A DNA stretch of 64,000 bases from Limnomonas spitsbergensis (taxonomy: Eukaryota; Chlorophyta; Chlorophyceae; Chlamydomonadales), in assembly GCA_037349105.1 (NCBI GenBank), contig JAYJMM010000101.1, forward strand, positions 1,240,001 to 1,304,000, read 5' to 3'. Position numbers and translations under genes: made by a program. Of this stretch, positions 32,201 to 42,800 are shown one piece after another. Within the stretch, counting starts at the first letter, position 1. Every line of letters begins with the position of its first letter. The notes beneath the pieces were generated by a model that worked only from the letters and a program-made list of their open reading frames with translations, searched no databases and was not told the DNA's origin.

Positions 32201-35200
32201 TTCATTTGTTAAACCCTCATTCACCTTGTGCCAATTTTTTGCGCCCCGTCCTTTTCAGGTTCCCGGTAGACAAGTCCTTTACCGACGTATCTCCTAACAC
32301 GCTGGACAGCGTGAACGCCATCGACGGCGACTGGTGCGTCATTGACTCATTGTCAAGGATTGGGGGTCAGGATTTCAGGCTATACAGAAAATTATTAAAA
32401 CGGTGTGATGGACTGAACGCCATTGATGGCGACTGGTGCGTCAAACGTCCAACAGACTTCCAGATTTTTAATACTGGTATTCTTGGCGCAGATAGGTGGG
32501 AGACGCGACCAGGAGAGATGAGGGATTGAGGGGGGGGGCTTCCTCATTGCTGCTGCCCGTAGGAGTCCGGGCTGTGTCTCAGTCCCAGTGGTGTGTCTGA
32601 TCATTCTCTTGAACCAGCTACAGTTTGTGGCTTAGGAGGGTTTTAAGGGGAGAGGAGGTTGGGGTTAAGTTGGGCTTTGGTGCCATCCTGGAAATAGCAC
32701 ATGTGAGGTGCTTCACATAAGTGATCAGTTGCATCTTGATAAAAACCTCCTGATGAGGTGAGGGAAGGGGAGGGAAGGGGGAGGGGGGGGAGGGAGGGAA
32801 GGGAGGGGGGGGAGGGGAGGGGGAGGGGAGGAGGGGGAGGGGAGGAGGGGGAGGGGAGGAGGGGGAGGGGAGGAGGGGGAGGGGAGGAGGGGGAGGGGAG
32901 GAGGGGGAAGGGAGGGGGGGAGGGGAGGGGGAGTAGGAATCATCCTCTAGGGCTAGGGCTTTATAATGGCGGATCTGGCGGGTCACACCTCAATTAATGG
33001 TGTGAAAAAGGCGGAACCTGAATCCCTGAACCCCGACTCCTGTGTCCTGTTCCAGGTACATCATCGTCAAGGGCGACTATGCTGGCCGGGTGTTCGGCAG
33101 CATCTTTGACATCAGCAACAACACCAATCCCACGGCCATTTCTACAACGGTGAGAATATGAGAGGGGGGCATGCCATTACTTATTTCAAGGTGCTTCAGC
33201 TGCACTTCAGGTACACTTCAGGGCCAGGTGTTTGGCAGCATCTTCGACATCACCAACAACACCAACACCACGGCCATCCAGACGACAGTGTGTACATGTC
33301 ACGTGGGTGCATCATGGATTCATTCGCTGTGTTTAAGCTTCACTGAAGCTACATCACGGAAATCCACACACACCTTAGGCTACACACACCCCTTCACACA
33401 CCCCTTGTCTCAGCCCCCCTTCACACACACCTTATGTCAGCCCCCTTCACACACCCCATCATGCACCCTCATATTTTACCCCCTTCCCCTTGGTCTCGTA
33501 GATGATGCACCCTGCAGGAGTTCTCCCTTGCTGCCTCACATCACAGCCACCCTGCTAACCCTGAATCCCAAACCCTCGTGTCACACCCCCACCCCTGCCA
33601 CCACTCCCGCCCCTGCTGAAATCCAGGAGTCCTGCCCACTCCAGCCCCTAAATCCTCAACCTCATAACACTAAACCCTCCAGCCCCTAAACCCTCAAACC
33701 TCACCCCCTAAACCCGGAACACTAGCATGAGCCTCCTGTGCTGCAGCCCCCTCTAAAACCGTGTAGAATAGTAACGGTGCCCCTACCTTTTTTGTTCGCA
33801 ATTCTGGTCAGCAGCTGATCGGCTGTAACTTCCTGCTCAACCCTCCCCCCCCGCCCTCCCCGCTGAGGGCCTTAAGTCCTTTCCCCTCCACCTCCCCCCC
33901 CTTGTGCTGCACCCTCTCCTTACTTGGTGTAGCCCACCTCTACCAGTGACATCTGGGTGCCAGAGTTTATGTTTGTGTGACTCAGCTACATGTCAGCTAC
34001 TTACCGGCCTCTGGAGGGAGGCCCCTTTTGTGCCCAGCGATGCTGTTTTGGCCACCAGTCGTAGGCTGGACCAGGTTTGGTCCCAATCGGGCCGTTGGCA
34101 GCCGCGGGGCAGCCGGCCGAAGGTAGAAATTTAGTCGAAAAAATAACAACTGATGGGTGCCCCCCTTGTGTCGCAGCATGCGTGGGAATTATGTAAGCTC
34201 ACCCTCTACTCACACCCTTAACCCTGAACTACTGTATTAATCTCCTGTATTGCAGCCTACCCTGAGCCCACAAACCTAAACCCTAAACTCCTGTGTTGCA
34301 GCCTATCATAAGCCTGGAGCCCTGGTCCCCCCCCCCCCCCCCTGCCCCACACGCACACCTTGTTTTGCAGCCTGCAAAACCGGGACTACTGTCACACGCT
34401 GTGTCGCTGTCATCCCCCCCCCTCCTCCTTACCCCAAAACCCTAAACCCCTGTACACACCTCCTGTTTTGTAGTCCCCCTCCAAACCCTGACCCTTTCTT
34501 TGTGACCCCCATGGGTTGAAGACTGCATAAGAGTCCTGCATCATAACGGTATTCTAGATGACCAGCTTTTTCACCGCTTCCTCCGCACACCTCTTCATGC
34601 AGGCCCACACTCAGTCTGCACTTAACTCTCCCCTCACCCCCCCTGGTATCACACCCCCCATCAAACCCTATTTACTCCACCCCTTGTGTCACAGCCCTCA
34701 CTAAACCCTACCCCTCCCCTCTGTGTCACATCCATCACGAAACTCTACCCCCCACTGTGTCATGGCCTCACTAAACCCTACCCCCCCTTGTGTCACATCC
34801 CCCGCTAAACCCTCCCCCTTCCTAATGTCACAGCCTCCGCTTAACCCTACCCCATCCCCCCTTTATGTCACAGCTTCCAGTACTCCCTACCCCCTCCCCC
34901 CTTGGTCTACAGTCCCGTTTAACCCTACCCCTCCACACCCACCCCTTGAAGCCCGCGTTAGAATCTTGTAAGCTGGCGGTCGCGCAGACGACCAGCTCCA
35001 CAACCACAGCCGTTCGGCGGCTCATGCAGGCCTACACGCAGGCGCAGCGCGAACCAACTGAGGAGCAAGGCCTGCGCCTGATATTAGACGCCGTGGATGA
35101 GATCCAGGGAATGCCGGAAATGAAGCAGGTGGACTTCAGCCACGCGCGCCGGCTGAGTGCCATGGACTCGGCGGATGACAGCGCCAGCGCCAGCATGGAA

Positions 35201-35209
35201 AGTGGTTGA
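23209..35209 (+). CDS. Polycystin-like channel protein, ectodomain exons
   Basis: Exons 23209-23571, 26609-26698, 30074-30206, 31838-32000, 32259-32333, 33056-33149 and 34952-35209 join in compatible phase throughout. Exon 1 starts at ATG and encodes a cytosolic segment, then a membrane span (YSLFVAAYMVVLYLQ). Exon 2 continues ASAYESTEVVQTLKSAFLPA. Exon 3 has DPICGDGNCEWPWEFPAWGP and ends GCRE. The exon 3-4 join makes the Cys motif GCREDCGLN, followed by HPTISPRVLMTNAAWNLC and EADLCWFPVDKSFTDV. Exons 5-6 give NAIDGDWYIIVKGDYAGRVF. The layout (first span, then a large Cys-containing loop) and the CGDGxCExPxEF motif fit the polycystin-like family of volvocine algae as I remember it, which would make it a ciliary or plasma-membrane cation channel. 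The remaining channel spans were not found before the opposite-strand kinase gene; the last exon runs into a stop at 35207-35209. The gene may be truncated or continue in unseen exons. Confidence 0.6.
24385..24580 (-). repeat. AT-rich element with TGCGCAR motifs, copy 1
   Basis: Inverted relative to 58600-58790. Shared landmarks in order on the coding-neutral strand: TTAAATTACC, ACCGTTTTTYAAATTCTT, GCGNAACG, then GTGCGCGGAGTCTA / CTGCGCGGAGCCTA. Confidence 0.65.
25010..25098 (-). mobile_element. SINE-like element, copy 3
   Basis: AAGAAAGAAAGAAAACTACG tail, hairpin GGCTCCCCTAGGGGCGT, GTAAACAGCACAGCTCGGGG core and CCACATCTGCAC end (inverted GCAGATGTGG). Confidence 0.7.
26746..28480. repeat. 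41/49-bp minisatellite (GTTTCAGCTACAATTCAGCT)
   Basis: About 40 units in intron 2 of the polycystin-like gene. The short form is 41 bp, ending ATGACTAGAATGCGGGGGT. The long form is 49 bp with ATGACCAGAATGGTTCTCCT. A block of about 410 bp (27191-27600) recurs almost exactly at 28051-28460, an 860-bp offset, showing higher-order duplication. It starts about 50 bp after the exon 2 donor. Confidence 0.95.
28481..29130. other. Intron sequence with decayed CAGCTACA units
   Basis: Degenerate TTCAGCTACAATTCAGCTAC copies to about 28790, then unique sequence. Confidence 0.5.
29137..29251 (-). mobile_element. SINE-like element, copy 4, with target-site duplication
   Basis: (GAAA)n tail, CGCCCTGTGGGAAGCG hairpin relic and TTAAGGAAACAGCGCAGGCT core. 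Flanked by GGTACGGTACGCTAAA (29137-29152) and GGTACGGTATGCTAAA (29236-29251), a 16-bp duplication with one mismatch. Confidence 0.8.
29703..29808 (+). mobile_element. SINE-like element, copy 5 (best preserved)
   Basis: Full structure: GCGCGGATGTGGCTTCGGCC, CAGGCTGCGCTGTTTCCTTA, hairpin ACGCCCCCTAAGGGGCGT, tail AGCTTTCTTCCTTTCTT. Flanked by AGTGGCACG at both ends (29703 and 29799). Confidence 0.8.
29915..30125. repeat. Triplicated splice acceptor and exon start
   Basis: Three tandem units of about 66-70 bp: CAG then AACTAGAAGGAGGTGGTCAA; TTAG then AAAAAGAAGGATGTGGTCAA; and the real exon 3 start CAG then AATGAGAAAGAGGTGCTTAA. All continue CTAYATTGGC. The two upstream copies retain pyrimidine tracts and AG acceptors. 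Confidence 0.9.
30190..31390. repeat. 45-bp satellite derived from the exon 3 donor
   Basis: About 25 tandem units of AGGGTGTCGCAAAGGTACTA followed by GGGCTGGGTCAAGGGCTACGTGTTT-type sequence. The seed is visible at 30193-30230: exon end GGATGTCGCGAAG, donor GTACCAG, then GGGCTGGGTCAAGGG. Nearly every unit therefore preserves an exon-end/GT donor-like junction. Confidence 0.95.
31391..31837. other. End of polycystin-like intron 3
   Basis: Decayed GGGTTTAGGG-rich sequence leading to the exon 4 acceptor GATGCAG. Confidence 0.5.
31983..32150. repeat. Duplicated exon 4 end with donor
   Basis: GGAGGCGGACCTGTGCTGGT at 31983 recurs at 32092, 109 bp downstream, with the following 35 bp also similar (GGGGAA..CCTYCCGCCC). 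The first copy is the real exon end; the second has GTGGCA in donor position. Confidence 0.9.
32305..32450. repeat. Duplicated exon 5 end with donor
   Basis: GAACGCCATCGACGGCGACT at 32312 recurs as GAACGCCATTGATGGCGACT at 32416, each followed by GGTGCGTCA. Confidence 0.9.
32757..32935. repeat. G-rich purine tract (GGGGAGGAGGGGGA)n
   Basis: About 180 bp of uninterrupted purines on the plus strand in polycystin-like intron 5, in 15-bp units. A strong candidate for triplex or G-quadruplex formation. Confidence 0.9.
33205..33300. repeat. Duplicated exon 6 (pseudo-exon)
   Basis: GTGTTTGGCAGCATCTTCGA..CATCACCAACAACACCAACA repeats the 3' two-thirds of exon 6 (33085-33149) with few changes. It keeps the frame (VFGSIFDITNNTNTTAIQTT) and a following GTGTGT donor, but lacks a clear acceptor. 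Confidence 0.85.
33350..34951. repeat. C-rich intron with CCCTAAACCC/TGTCACAGCC arrays
   Basis: Polycystin-like intron 6. Degenerate units of about 40-60 bp (34600-34915) combine CACTAAACCCTACCCC with CTTGTGTCACAGCC. The latter resembles a pyrimidine-AG splice acceptor repeated about seven times. Poly-C run at 34328-34342. Confidence 0.75.
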
Positions 35210-35247
35210 AGGTTGTTGATGTAGGCACACACGCATGTGCAAGCTCC

Positions 35248-35360
35248 ATTGCTGAGCACGGTAACGGCGCGGCCAGCATGGTAACGGCGCGGATGTGGCT
35301 ACGGCCCCAAGCTGCGCTGATTCCCGGGTGGAGCTTTCTTTATTTTATTGCTGAGCATGG
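35248..35360 (+). mobile_element. SINE-like element, copy 6, with 14-bp target duplication
   Basis: Insert 35262-35346: GTAACGGCGCGGATGTGGCT, CGGCCCCAAGCTGCGCTG, tail GAGCTTTCTTTATTTT. Flanked by ATTGCTGAGCACGG (35248-35261) and ATTGCTGAGCATGG (35347-35360). The hairpin segment is deleted. Confidence 0.85.
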
Positions 35361-35481
35361 CTGCTGGCTGATCCTAGAGGCCGCGGACCAGATCCAGAAA
35401 ATGCTGGATCTTAAGCACATCAGTGGACATCAGCTGGGTTCTAAGCTGATTGAGCGCAATGGACTCAGCAACAGGCAGTAA
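35361..35481 (+). pseudogene. Diverged duplicate of polycystin-like exon 7
   Basis: Reads LILEAADQIQKMLDLKH, against LILDAVDEIQGMPEMKQ in the real exon at 35070-35130. The SINE-like copy 6 lies immediately upstream of it. Confidence 0.65.
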
Positions 35482-35886
35482 TGTTAGTCCTGGGCGGGTC
35501 CCTTTAGAGGGGCCAGTCAGCCCGCGTAATCCCTTGGCATGTGGGTCGCACCCTCCCTGTCCCAGCAATTGGGTTAAGGTTATAGCAGGGGGTTATAGTA
35601 GCCGTTTTTAATATAGCAGTTTTGGAACATGAGACGAGGCTGCGGACAGCAACACTCTCTCTCTCTCATGCGTCCCTGGGGACCCCGCCCCCCCGTCCGC
35701 TAGAATTCTCTTAATTCAAAAGGCTGCGGGAGCCGTATTTCGGAAGGGTGTTGGTACGAGCTGTACTGCCACTAGGGCATCTTGTGCAAGATTTGCCAGT
35801 TGTAAAGTAGCTCGTATCCATGCCTTCTTAGGCTTTCTGACTTTAAGTATGAGGGGCCCTGCGGCCTGTCGCATATTTGGTTCATG
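35482..35886. other. No supported gene
   Basis: Unique sequence; short CT repeat near 35660. Confidence 0.4.
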
Positions 35887-36310
35887 TGATGGTTCTCTTC
35901 GAATATTCATCCATACAACGTTTATCTTAGAATGTTCATACTTGTGACATTACTTTGGAATGTTCATACCAGTGACATTACTTTGGAATGTTCATACTTG
36001 TGAGTTGTTACCGCACACTTACAATGTTCATACTGACAACATTTCTCTTAGAATGTTCTTACTTGTGACTGCGCATTTAAAATGCTCATACCAGTACTCA
36101 CAACAGTACTTTCTGAATATTCAAACTTGCCACTCTTGGCATGTTCATGCATTTGGCTTTACTTTTGGAATGTTAATCAGTGTGCCATTACTCTTAGAAT
36201 GCTCATCCTTGTGACGTTACTTTTAAAATGTTCATACTTGTGAAATTAATCTTCAGATACCGTATTTTACCCACATGCCGTTTCTCTCGGGATGTTCATA
36301 AACAGTGTGA
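35887..36310. repeat. About 28-bp minisatellite (GAATGTTCATACTTGTGACA)
   Basis: About 13 diverged units, AT-rich unlike most arrays here. Confidence 0.9.
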
Positions 36311-36359
36311 CGTTCCTTTTCAAGCTGATGCCTACTGAGTACTGATCTGGTTCTAGTTT

Positions 36360-37535
36360 AGGGTTTAGGGTTTGGGACAGCAAACCTGGGGTGTGGGCAG
36401 CCACTAGCTGCGCAACAACACGTAAGACTACTGGTCTGAAGACTTGGGGGGCGGAACAGTGAATAGCGTAGGTAAAACGTTTACCTTAGTTAACAGCATT
36501 TTTGAACTGAAAAGGGGGGGGAGGCAGTGGTGTGGGTGGAGGTGTTATTCGCGAACCACTGGGGGGGGTACTGCCCGCTGGTTCACTTTGTTCTCAGTCT
36601 TTAAGTATTTGCATGTTCCTCCCTGTTTGCAGGCACATTTTGCCCTGCTTCAAATATGATGCACATTTTGTTCTTTTAACTTTCAGTGTACGCACTGAAA
36701 AGGGAGAATCATCTTAAAACTCTGCTTAATATACCTCTCCCCCCTAATTTTCTCGGCGTTGCTCAATCGAACTATTTTGCACCCACGCCATGTTTTATGA
36801 CTGGGGCTTCAATTCTGAACTATGGGGTGGATTACCACGCCACTGTTTGTGATTTTTTGTTCCTTGCCCAGGGGGGTCACTGGTTTTCGCACGCTGCTAT
36901 ATGGTATCATGTGCCGGTACCGGTTTACAGGCACAGGTCCCATGCATACAATTATCTGCTGGACTGTAAAACTTCACATGATGCCACCCTGCCCTTGCTA
37001 ACTGCACAGTTCAGAACAGTTTCGCCAACCAGATGCGTGTAGGCAGATGATGCCTGAGGCGCACTTTGAGGCGTACACGCTGCAACGCGGCAGACAAAGG
37101 CACCTCTCTACCTTGCATGGCCTTCCTCGTGCTGCCGCTCTAGTGCTGGATGATGCCCAGGAACTTAAATTCCTGGACGCGCTTCAGCGCTATCCTATCT
37201 GGGCTGGTACAACATGTTATAAATACAATACAGCAGTAAACCCTTGTCAATGACGCCAGCTAGGAAAGGCAGGGGGGAGCACGCCAGTAAAGCACAGGAG
37301 GAAAGAAAGGAAAGCAAGTTCACCTTCCAAGCAATAGAAACAACTGCATAGATTTCTTTCTTTCTACAAAAATTTCAGGCAAACCGTATCCCCCGCCCCT
37401 GAGAGACTAGAACCTGCTCAGATCTCTTCCGGAATTGACGCTGAAGATCACACAGTCAGTCCTTTCCCACTTGTCCTCATTATTTTTTCCTGCCCCCCTG
37501 TGCTTGTTTCCATCTTACCTCCCAACTCGTTAGTC
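36360..37535 (+). other. Unassigned ORFs upstream of a retroelement tail
   Basis: Plus-strand frames 36686-37042 and 37047-37253 are lower in GC than the genes and contain no motif I recognise. They precede the tail motif at 37540, so they may be a decayed retroelement body. Confidence 0.3.
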
Positions 37536-37539
37536 AGCC

Positions 37540-37600
37540 GCAACGCGGCCGAGCCTGTTTGAGCAGGGCCCGGAGGTGTAACGTCATTGGCAATCGGACC
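37540..37600 (+). mobile_element. LINE-type 3' tail, copy 2
   Basis: AACGCGGCCGAGCCTGTTTG, AGCAGGGCCC and GGAGGTGTAACGTCATTGGC. Matches the end of the LINE at 22270-22312. Confidence 0.6.
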
Positions 37601-38130
37601 CCCTACAGTGATGTGGTGTGGGCCACCGGTCACCTCCGACCGCAGCACTAGCAACAGAGCAACAGATCCACACTAGCAACAGAGCAAGCTGCAGTCCAGC
37701 TTTCTACAGCACTTGCGTCAGGCGAACTGCATCCCCTGCCCCTGACGAGACCAGCCTTCAACCTTCAGGAGGTGTTCAGGACCGCACCTAAACGCACTTC
37801 CACACCTGTTCCAACCGGCCCCCCCCTCAACCGCTCCTAAATTAACTGAATATATTAAAGGTTCACCAGGCGGGACCTCCCGAGTGCCCTAGTCGTTTTT
37901 GTGACGGCTGGGCATGCGCCCATGCATTGCAGATTAAGGGTGATATGATGAAGCAAGTATCAGGGGCGGCATAATCGAAAGGAATGCCACTTATCCCATG
38001 CACCGAAAGCTTCCAAATTGTGCAGACATTCATAAATAAATCGGTGCCTGTCTATGCACTGGATTTTGTGCGAGGTTTCAGGCTTTCAGCTCAAATGCTG
38101 GCCAGCTGGTGTCCAATGGCCACTGGCCAG

Positions 38131-38267
38131 TCATGTTTTCGTCTTCATAGGCTTAGTGGTGCCTGCCCAGCAGCCTGCCAATCGTAGTATATCGTTTGTG
38201 CACGCTGAAATGAACAATACCACATGGCCATACAATTTTAATGTGACCTTCACACACGGGTACTAGT
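38131..38267 (+). other. Possible isolated exon rich in N-glycosylation sequons
   Basis: An acceptor TTCATAG is followed by an open segment containing SFVHAEMNNTTWPYNFNVTF and a GTACTA donor-like end. Sequons NNT, NTT, NVT and NRS are present. It could be a downstream exon of the polycystin-like gene; no partner was identified. Confidence 0.25.
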
Positions 38268-38849
38268 AGAATACCGGCCACGCACACTGACTGACGTCTG
38301 CGAAGGCGGGACTGGTGCATAGGGCACCGAAGCTGTCCACACTTGACAGACATTCGCAAATGGACGGATCATGACTTGCGAGCGGCTCCCAGCAATGGGC
38401 GTAAGCGTGTCCCGACCGAAAGTCGATTTCGGGCGTGGAGCAACGACACGCTTGCAAAACACCATCAGAAAGCGTAGTGCCACGAGTTATAGCTATCAAC
38501 CTGCCAAACATGCTCAGGCGTCAAGAGACGGGTGATTAATCGGCGATTCGTTGGAACACTCGCACACACGCACGGACAGACAAAAAAAGGGCAGGTACGG
38601 ATCCCTTTATGCTGCTAAAGACAGCACTCGGGTATATAGTAGTACACCCTGATAATACCGATCGTTGTAAATGAAAAAATGCACGGTAGTGTGATCACTA
38701 CGGGGTATCTGGGAGGCAGGGCGGGTGTTCAGGGTATCCACCTGTCCAGGAGGGGGGTCCCCCATCCATGAAAGAGACAAACTTACGCACCCCTTATTTC
38801 CCTCTTTATCTTTACCAAGGTTTGCGTTTCTTTGTTAACAACGGGACAG
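38268..38849. other. No supported gene
   Basis: Unique sequence with short frames only. Confidence 0.4.
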
Positions 38850-38912
38850 TTTAGCGCCAACGCGGCCGAGCCTATTGAGCAGGGCCCAGATGCGTCATGT
38901 CATTGACATCCC
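38850..38912 (+). mobile_element. LINE-type 3' tail, copy 3
   Basis: CCAACGCGGCCGAGCCTATT, GAGCAGGGCCCAGATGCGTC. Preceded by a pyrimidine-rich stretch as in the other copies. Confidence 0.6.
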
Positions 38913-39354
38913 AGAGGAAGGAAAGAGATTGAGAAGAGACAGAGCCCCCAAAACACTCAGGTCGACGACGTTTCACCTGTGGGCCCTTCTAAAAAAGGCT
39001 CGGCCACGTGGGCGCCATAACACTCAGGTGTACATGCCCTGAGAGCACCAGCAATTTCCATCCTCCTCGAGATCACCCGGCGTAATAATTCTTTGATTCA
39101 GCCCTGACCGGTCCAAGACGTCCGTCCGCCAGCCCCGTAAAAGAAATACATACACGTTGTAGAGGAGGGGGAAAGGTTTGGTGGAGACGGAGACGGAGCC
39201 CCCACTGCCAGCCACTATCCTTTTTTTTGAATCAAACTGTAACTTATCTCGAGTTCTTGACTCATCAGTGCGACTGTACAAAAGCCGGGTCACTCGGTCG
39301 CATTTCCCCCCCAAGTTTTCGAAGTTTTCCATAAGTGGCAACCATGACTATATA

Positions 39355-39642
39355 TCAAGGGTGATGGCTGTGCCGGCCAAGCTTAGCATAACACGATACC
39401 AGCAAAGCATAGTTGGGCAGAAACTCCAGCGGCATAAATCTGGCTCCAGAAAATTCCATTGACCATCTGCTTGACTGTGCAAAATTCACATTCCGACGGG
39501 CCGCCAACACCCGCCAGCACTCCTGCCTCTCTATCTCGAGGCCTGTTGTGGGGTTTATAAAGGTGCATACCCGCTGGGCCCAGCTGAACGCTCGGCCACG
39601 TGGGGCTGGTAGGGAATGAGTATACTCAATTCCAGCTACCAT
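39355..39642 (-). other. ORF overlapping an inverted tail motif
   Basis: The frame crosses the tail motif at 39560-39615 (inverted GTGCATACCCGCTGGGCCC and CTCGGCCACGTGGGGCTGG) and continues WRVLAARRNVNFAQSSRWSM. No family is recognised. Probably retroelement readthrough. Confidence 0.3.
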
Positions 39643-39679
39643 GCCCAGCCTGGACCATGGAGGACTGTCGTGGGGTATC

Positions 39680-39890
39680 CACCACTCTCCTCTGCCTCCT
39701 CATCCAAGCTCTGCTTGTGGGTTATCCGCCTCTCTCCTCTGCCTCGTCATCAAAGCTCCGCTTGTGGGGTATCGGCCACTCTCCTCTGCATGGTACCAGC
39801 GCGGACACGGCCCATGCCGCGCCATATCCTTAACCCTCACGCCCCTGCGGGGCGTAGTTCTCTTTCTTTCTCCTCTCTGCCTCCTCATTA
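39680..39890. repeat. Repeats of the kinase 3' end, with SINE-like insertion
   Basis: Three to four units of CTCTCCTCTGCCTCSTCATC followed by AAGCTCCGCTTGTGGGGTAT. The block next to the kinase stop codon (39876-39905) is the source. A SINE-like copy splits the last unit. Confidence 0.7.
39790..39874 (+). mobile_element. SINE-like element, copy 7
   Basis: AGCGCGGACACGGCCCATGC, CCTTAACCCTCACGCCCCTG, CGGGGCGTAGTTCTCTTTCT. Flanked by CTCCTCTGC before and CTCCTCTCTGC after. Confidence 0.75.
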
Positions 39891-42800
39891 AAGCTCCGCC
39901 TCGTCCACCTCCCACTGTTGCATCAAGGCCGTCAAACTCTCCGCCACCTCGGTGAAGGAGGGGCGCTGCGACGGTTCGGCCCGCCAGCAACTCTCCATGA
40001 TACAGGCCCACCTGCCAGTCAAAGGCAAGTATAGATTTCAGGGGATTTCTAATATTCGAATTAATAAGTTTATAATCGGGTTGAGGCTTGGTTCGGCCCG
40101 CCGGCAGCTCTCCTTGCCCACCTGCGAAAAGGAGGCAGAGATTTGAAGCAATAGCAAATTCGAAATGTTAAGGTTGTTATCAGATTTGGGCTTGGCTCGG
40201 CATACATGCAGCATTCCATGAAGGCGGACATCAAAAAAAGTTAAATACACGCTTAACAGGGTCCTATCGAGGTTTTGTCCAAGGCGAAATGGGCCAATCA
40301 AAAGAGGCATGGTCCACAAGAAACAGGTAGACAACTGGATTTTTCGAATTCCGAATTAAGATTGAAGGGGGCGCATGGTAGTCACTACATATCGACATCT
40401 GGCCCTCACTTCAGATCTAGATGGTCTGGGAGATCGGGTTCATGGTACCTGATAAAGTGATAGTTATCAAGATCTTGAGCTCACTCTAGATCTAGATAAT
40501 CTGAGATGTCAGGACGCATGTCAGTCGATCATAATATGAATCTAGAGGTCACTCTAGATCTAGGTCATCTTGGACGTCAGAGCGCGCGGAAATCGTCAAT
40601 ATCTAGATCTGGAACTCACTCTAGATCTAGGTCATTAGGGAGGTCAGGACGCATAGATCCCGTGAGTATCCCAGCAAATATGTCGCTGGTAGGTAGTCCA
40701 CTGTAAGGCTGCTCCTTGCACATGCCCCTGAACCAGCAACAGGAATCTAGATCAGGCATGCAGCAAAAAAGATCTAGATCAGCAACAGCAAGGCTGCTTG
40801 GTATTGACAGCAACAGGGTTCTAGATCAAACCTTCAGCAACAGGGATCTGGATCAGCAACAGCAAGGCAAGTTTGTACCACCAGCAAGAGGATCTAGATC
40901 AGATAGGCAGCAACAGGGATCTAGATCAGTAACATCAAGGTTAGTTAATATCGAGAGCAACAGGGATCTGGATCAGCAAAAAACAGACTAGTTGGTGTCG
41001 CCAGCATCAGGGATATAGATCTTGAAACCAGCTTGATGAGCAGCAGCCAGCAGCAAGTTGACGCGTTCATAGTTTCAGGGGTAGCAGTGTGACATGCATA
41101 GAGCACTTGTGCAAGGAGGATGAGGCAATGCTGGGTCGTTACACAGCGAGAAACTGTCCAGGATGGATAACAACCATATCAGCGCGCCTGATTCCAGATC
41201 CAAGACCTCCCACATTAAGTCTCCAACATTGGATCTCCAACAAAACAGATCCAAGATCTCCAACGTTTTCCACCTACCAAATCTCCCACAGGCAGACACC
41301 AAAGCTGTAGACCTGCACGGGCAGATTGAAAAATAAACGTTCAGAGATGCCCTGATTCCAACCGGCAGTCAAACGATAAAGAAAGCAGGGACTGAACAGG
41401 CGCCCGCTGGTTTCGCCTTGGAGCGGTCAGAAGCATGGTAATGGTAAATATGGCTAAATTTGTGCCGTCTCAAGCCGCATCGTGTTCCCTTGGTCAGAGG
41501 GCGCGCCTTGGCGAAGCCAGTGGGTGGCAGGACAAGTGTCTCAGCCCTTGTTGTTGCAAAGCTGACGCAACCACCAACAGCCTTTTGCGAAAAGGCCAGG
41601 CAGATCGAATCGGGAGGGAACCACAGCTGTCCAGACACTAGAAAGTGAATCAGGAAACGGCGCAGATGTGGCTCCGGCCAGGCTGCGCTGCTTACTCTCA
41701 CGCCCCCCACGGGGCATAGCTTTCTTTCTTCCTTTCTTGAATATGGAAGTCTACATGACGCACAGCACTGCTCAACCTATAATGCTTCTAGTGGTCTCTC
41801 GACCAGTATTTATTTATTGTTTTAGTGCGTACCAGACAAATGGAGGCATATGCCACTGGGCAGCAAACACCGGGCCCATTGGGACCAAAAAATGGACCTG
41901 CCCACAGCCGTCAGCCAAGCAAAAATCAAAGATACATTTCTCTTTGACTGCGCACGGCCCTCTCACCCACGTCAACTATCTTAGAGACCAGGTCCTCTCT
42001 TAAAAGCAGCCCGCCCCCTCCCTTCCACCTACCTCCCTGCTCTCTCCTCCCTCCTTGCAATCTCCCTCCCCGCCCCCTCCCTCCCTGCTCCCTCCTTGCA
42101 ATCTCCCTCCCCGCCCCCTCCCTTCCACCTCCCTCCTTGCAATCTCCCTCCCCTCCCCCTCCCTGCTCCCTCCCTCCCCGCCCCCTCCCTTCCACCTCCC
42201 TCCCTGCTCCCTCCTTGCAATCTCCCTCCCCGCTCCCTCCTAGCCCCTTCCTTGCTCCCTCCCCCCCCCCCTCCCTCCCTGCTCCCTCCTTGCTTTGTCC
42301 CTCCTCACTTCCTCCTAGCCCCTTCCTTGCTCCCTCCCTCCCTCCCCGCTCCCTCCCTCCCCCCCTCCCTCCCTGCTCCCTCCTTGCTATGTCCCTCCTC
42401 ACTTCCTCCTAGCCCCTTCCTTGCTCCCTCCCTCCCCGCTCCCTCCTTGCTATGTCCCCCCTCACTTCCTCCTAGCCCCTTCCTTGCTCCCTCCCTTACC
42501 GCTACCTTCCCACCCATCTCCCTCCCTGCTCCCTCCCCCCCCTCCTCCGTCACTGCTCTTTCCTTGCTATCTCCCTCCCCGCTCTCTCCTTGCTCCCTCC
42601 CTTGCCGCTACGTTCCCACCCATCTCCCTCCTTGTTCCTTCCCTCCCCGCTCTCTCCCTCCCCCCGCCCTCCCTACTCCCTCCTTGATATCTCCCTCCCC
42701 GTTCCCTCCTTGCTCCCTCCCTTGCTGCTACTTACCCACCCATCTCCCTTCCTCCCTCCCCACTCCCTCCCTGCCCCTGCTCTCAAGCCACTTTCTCAGT

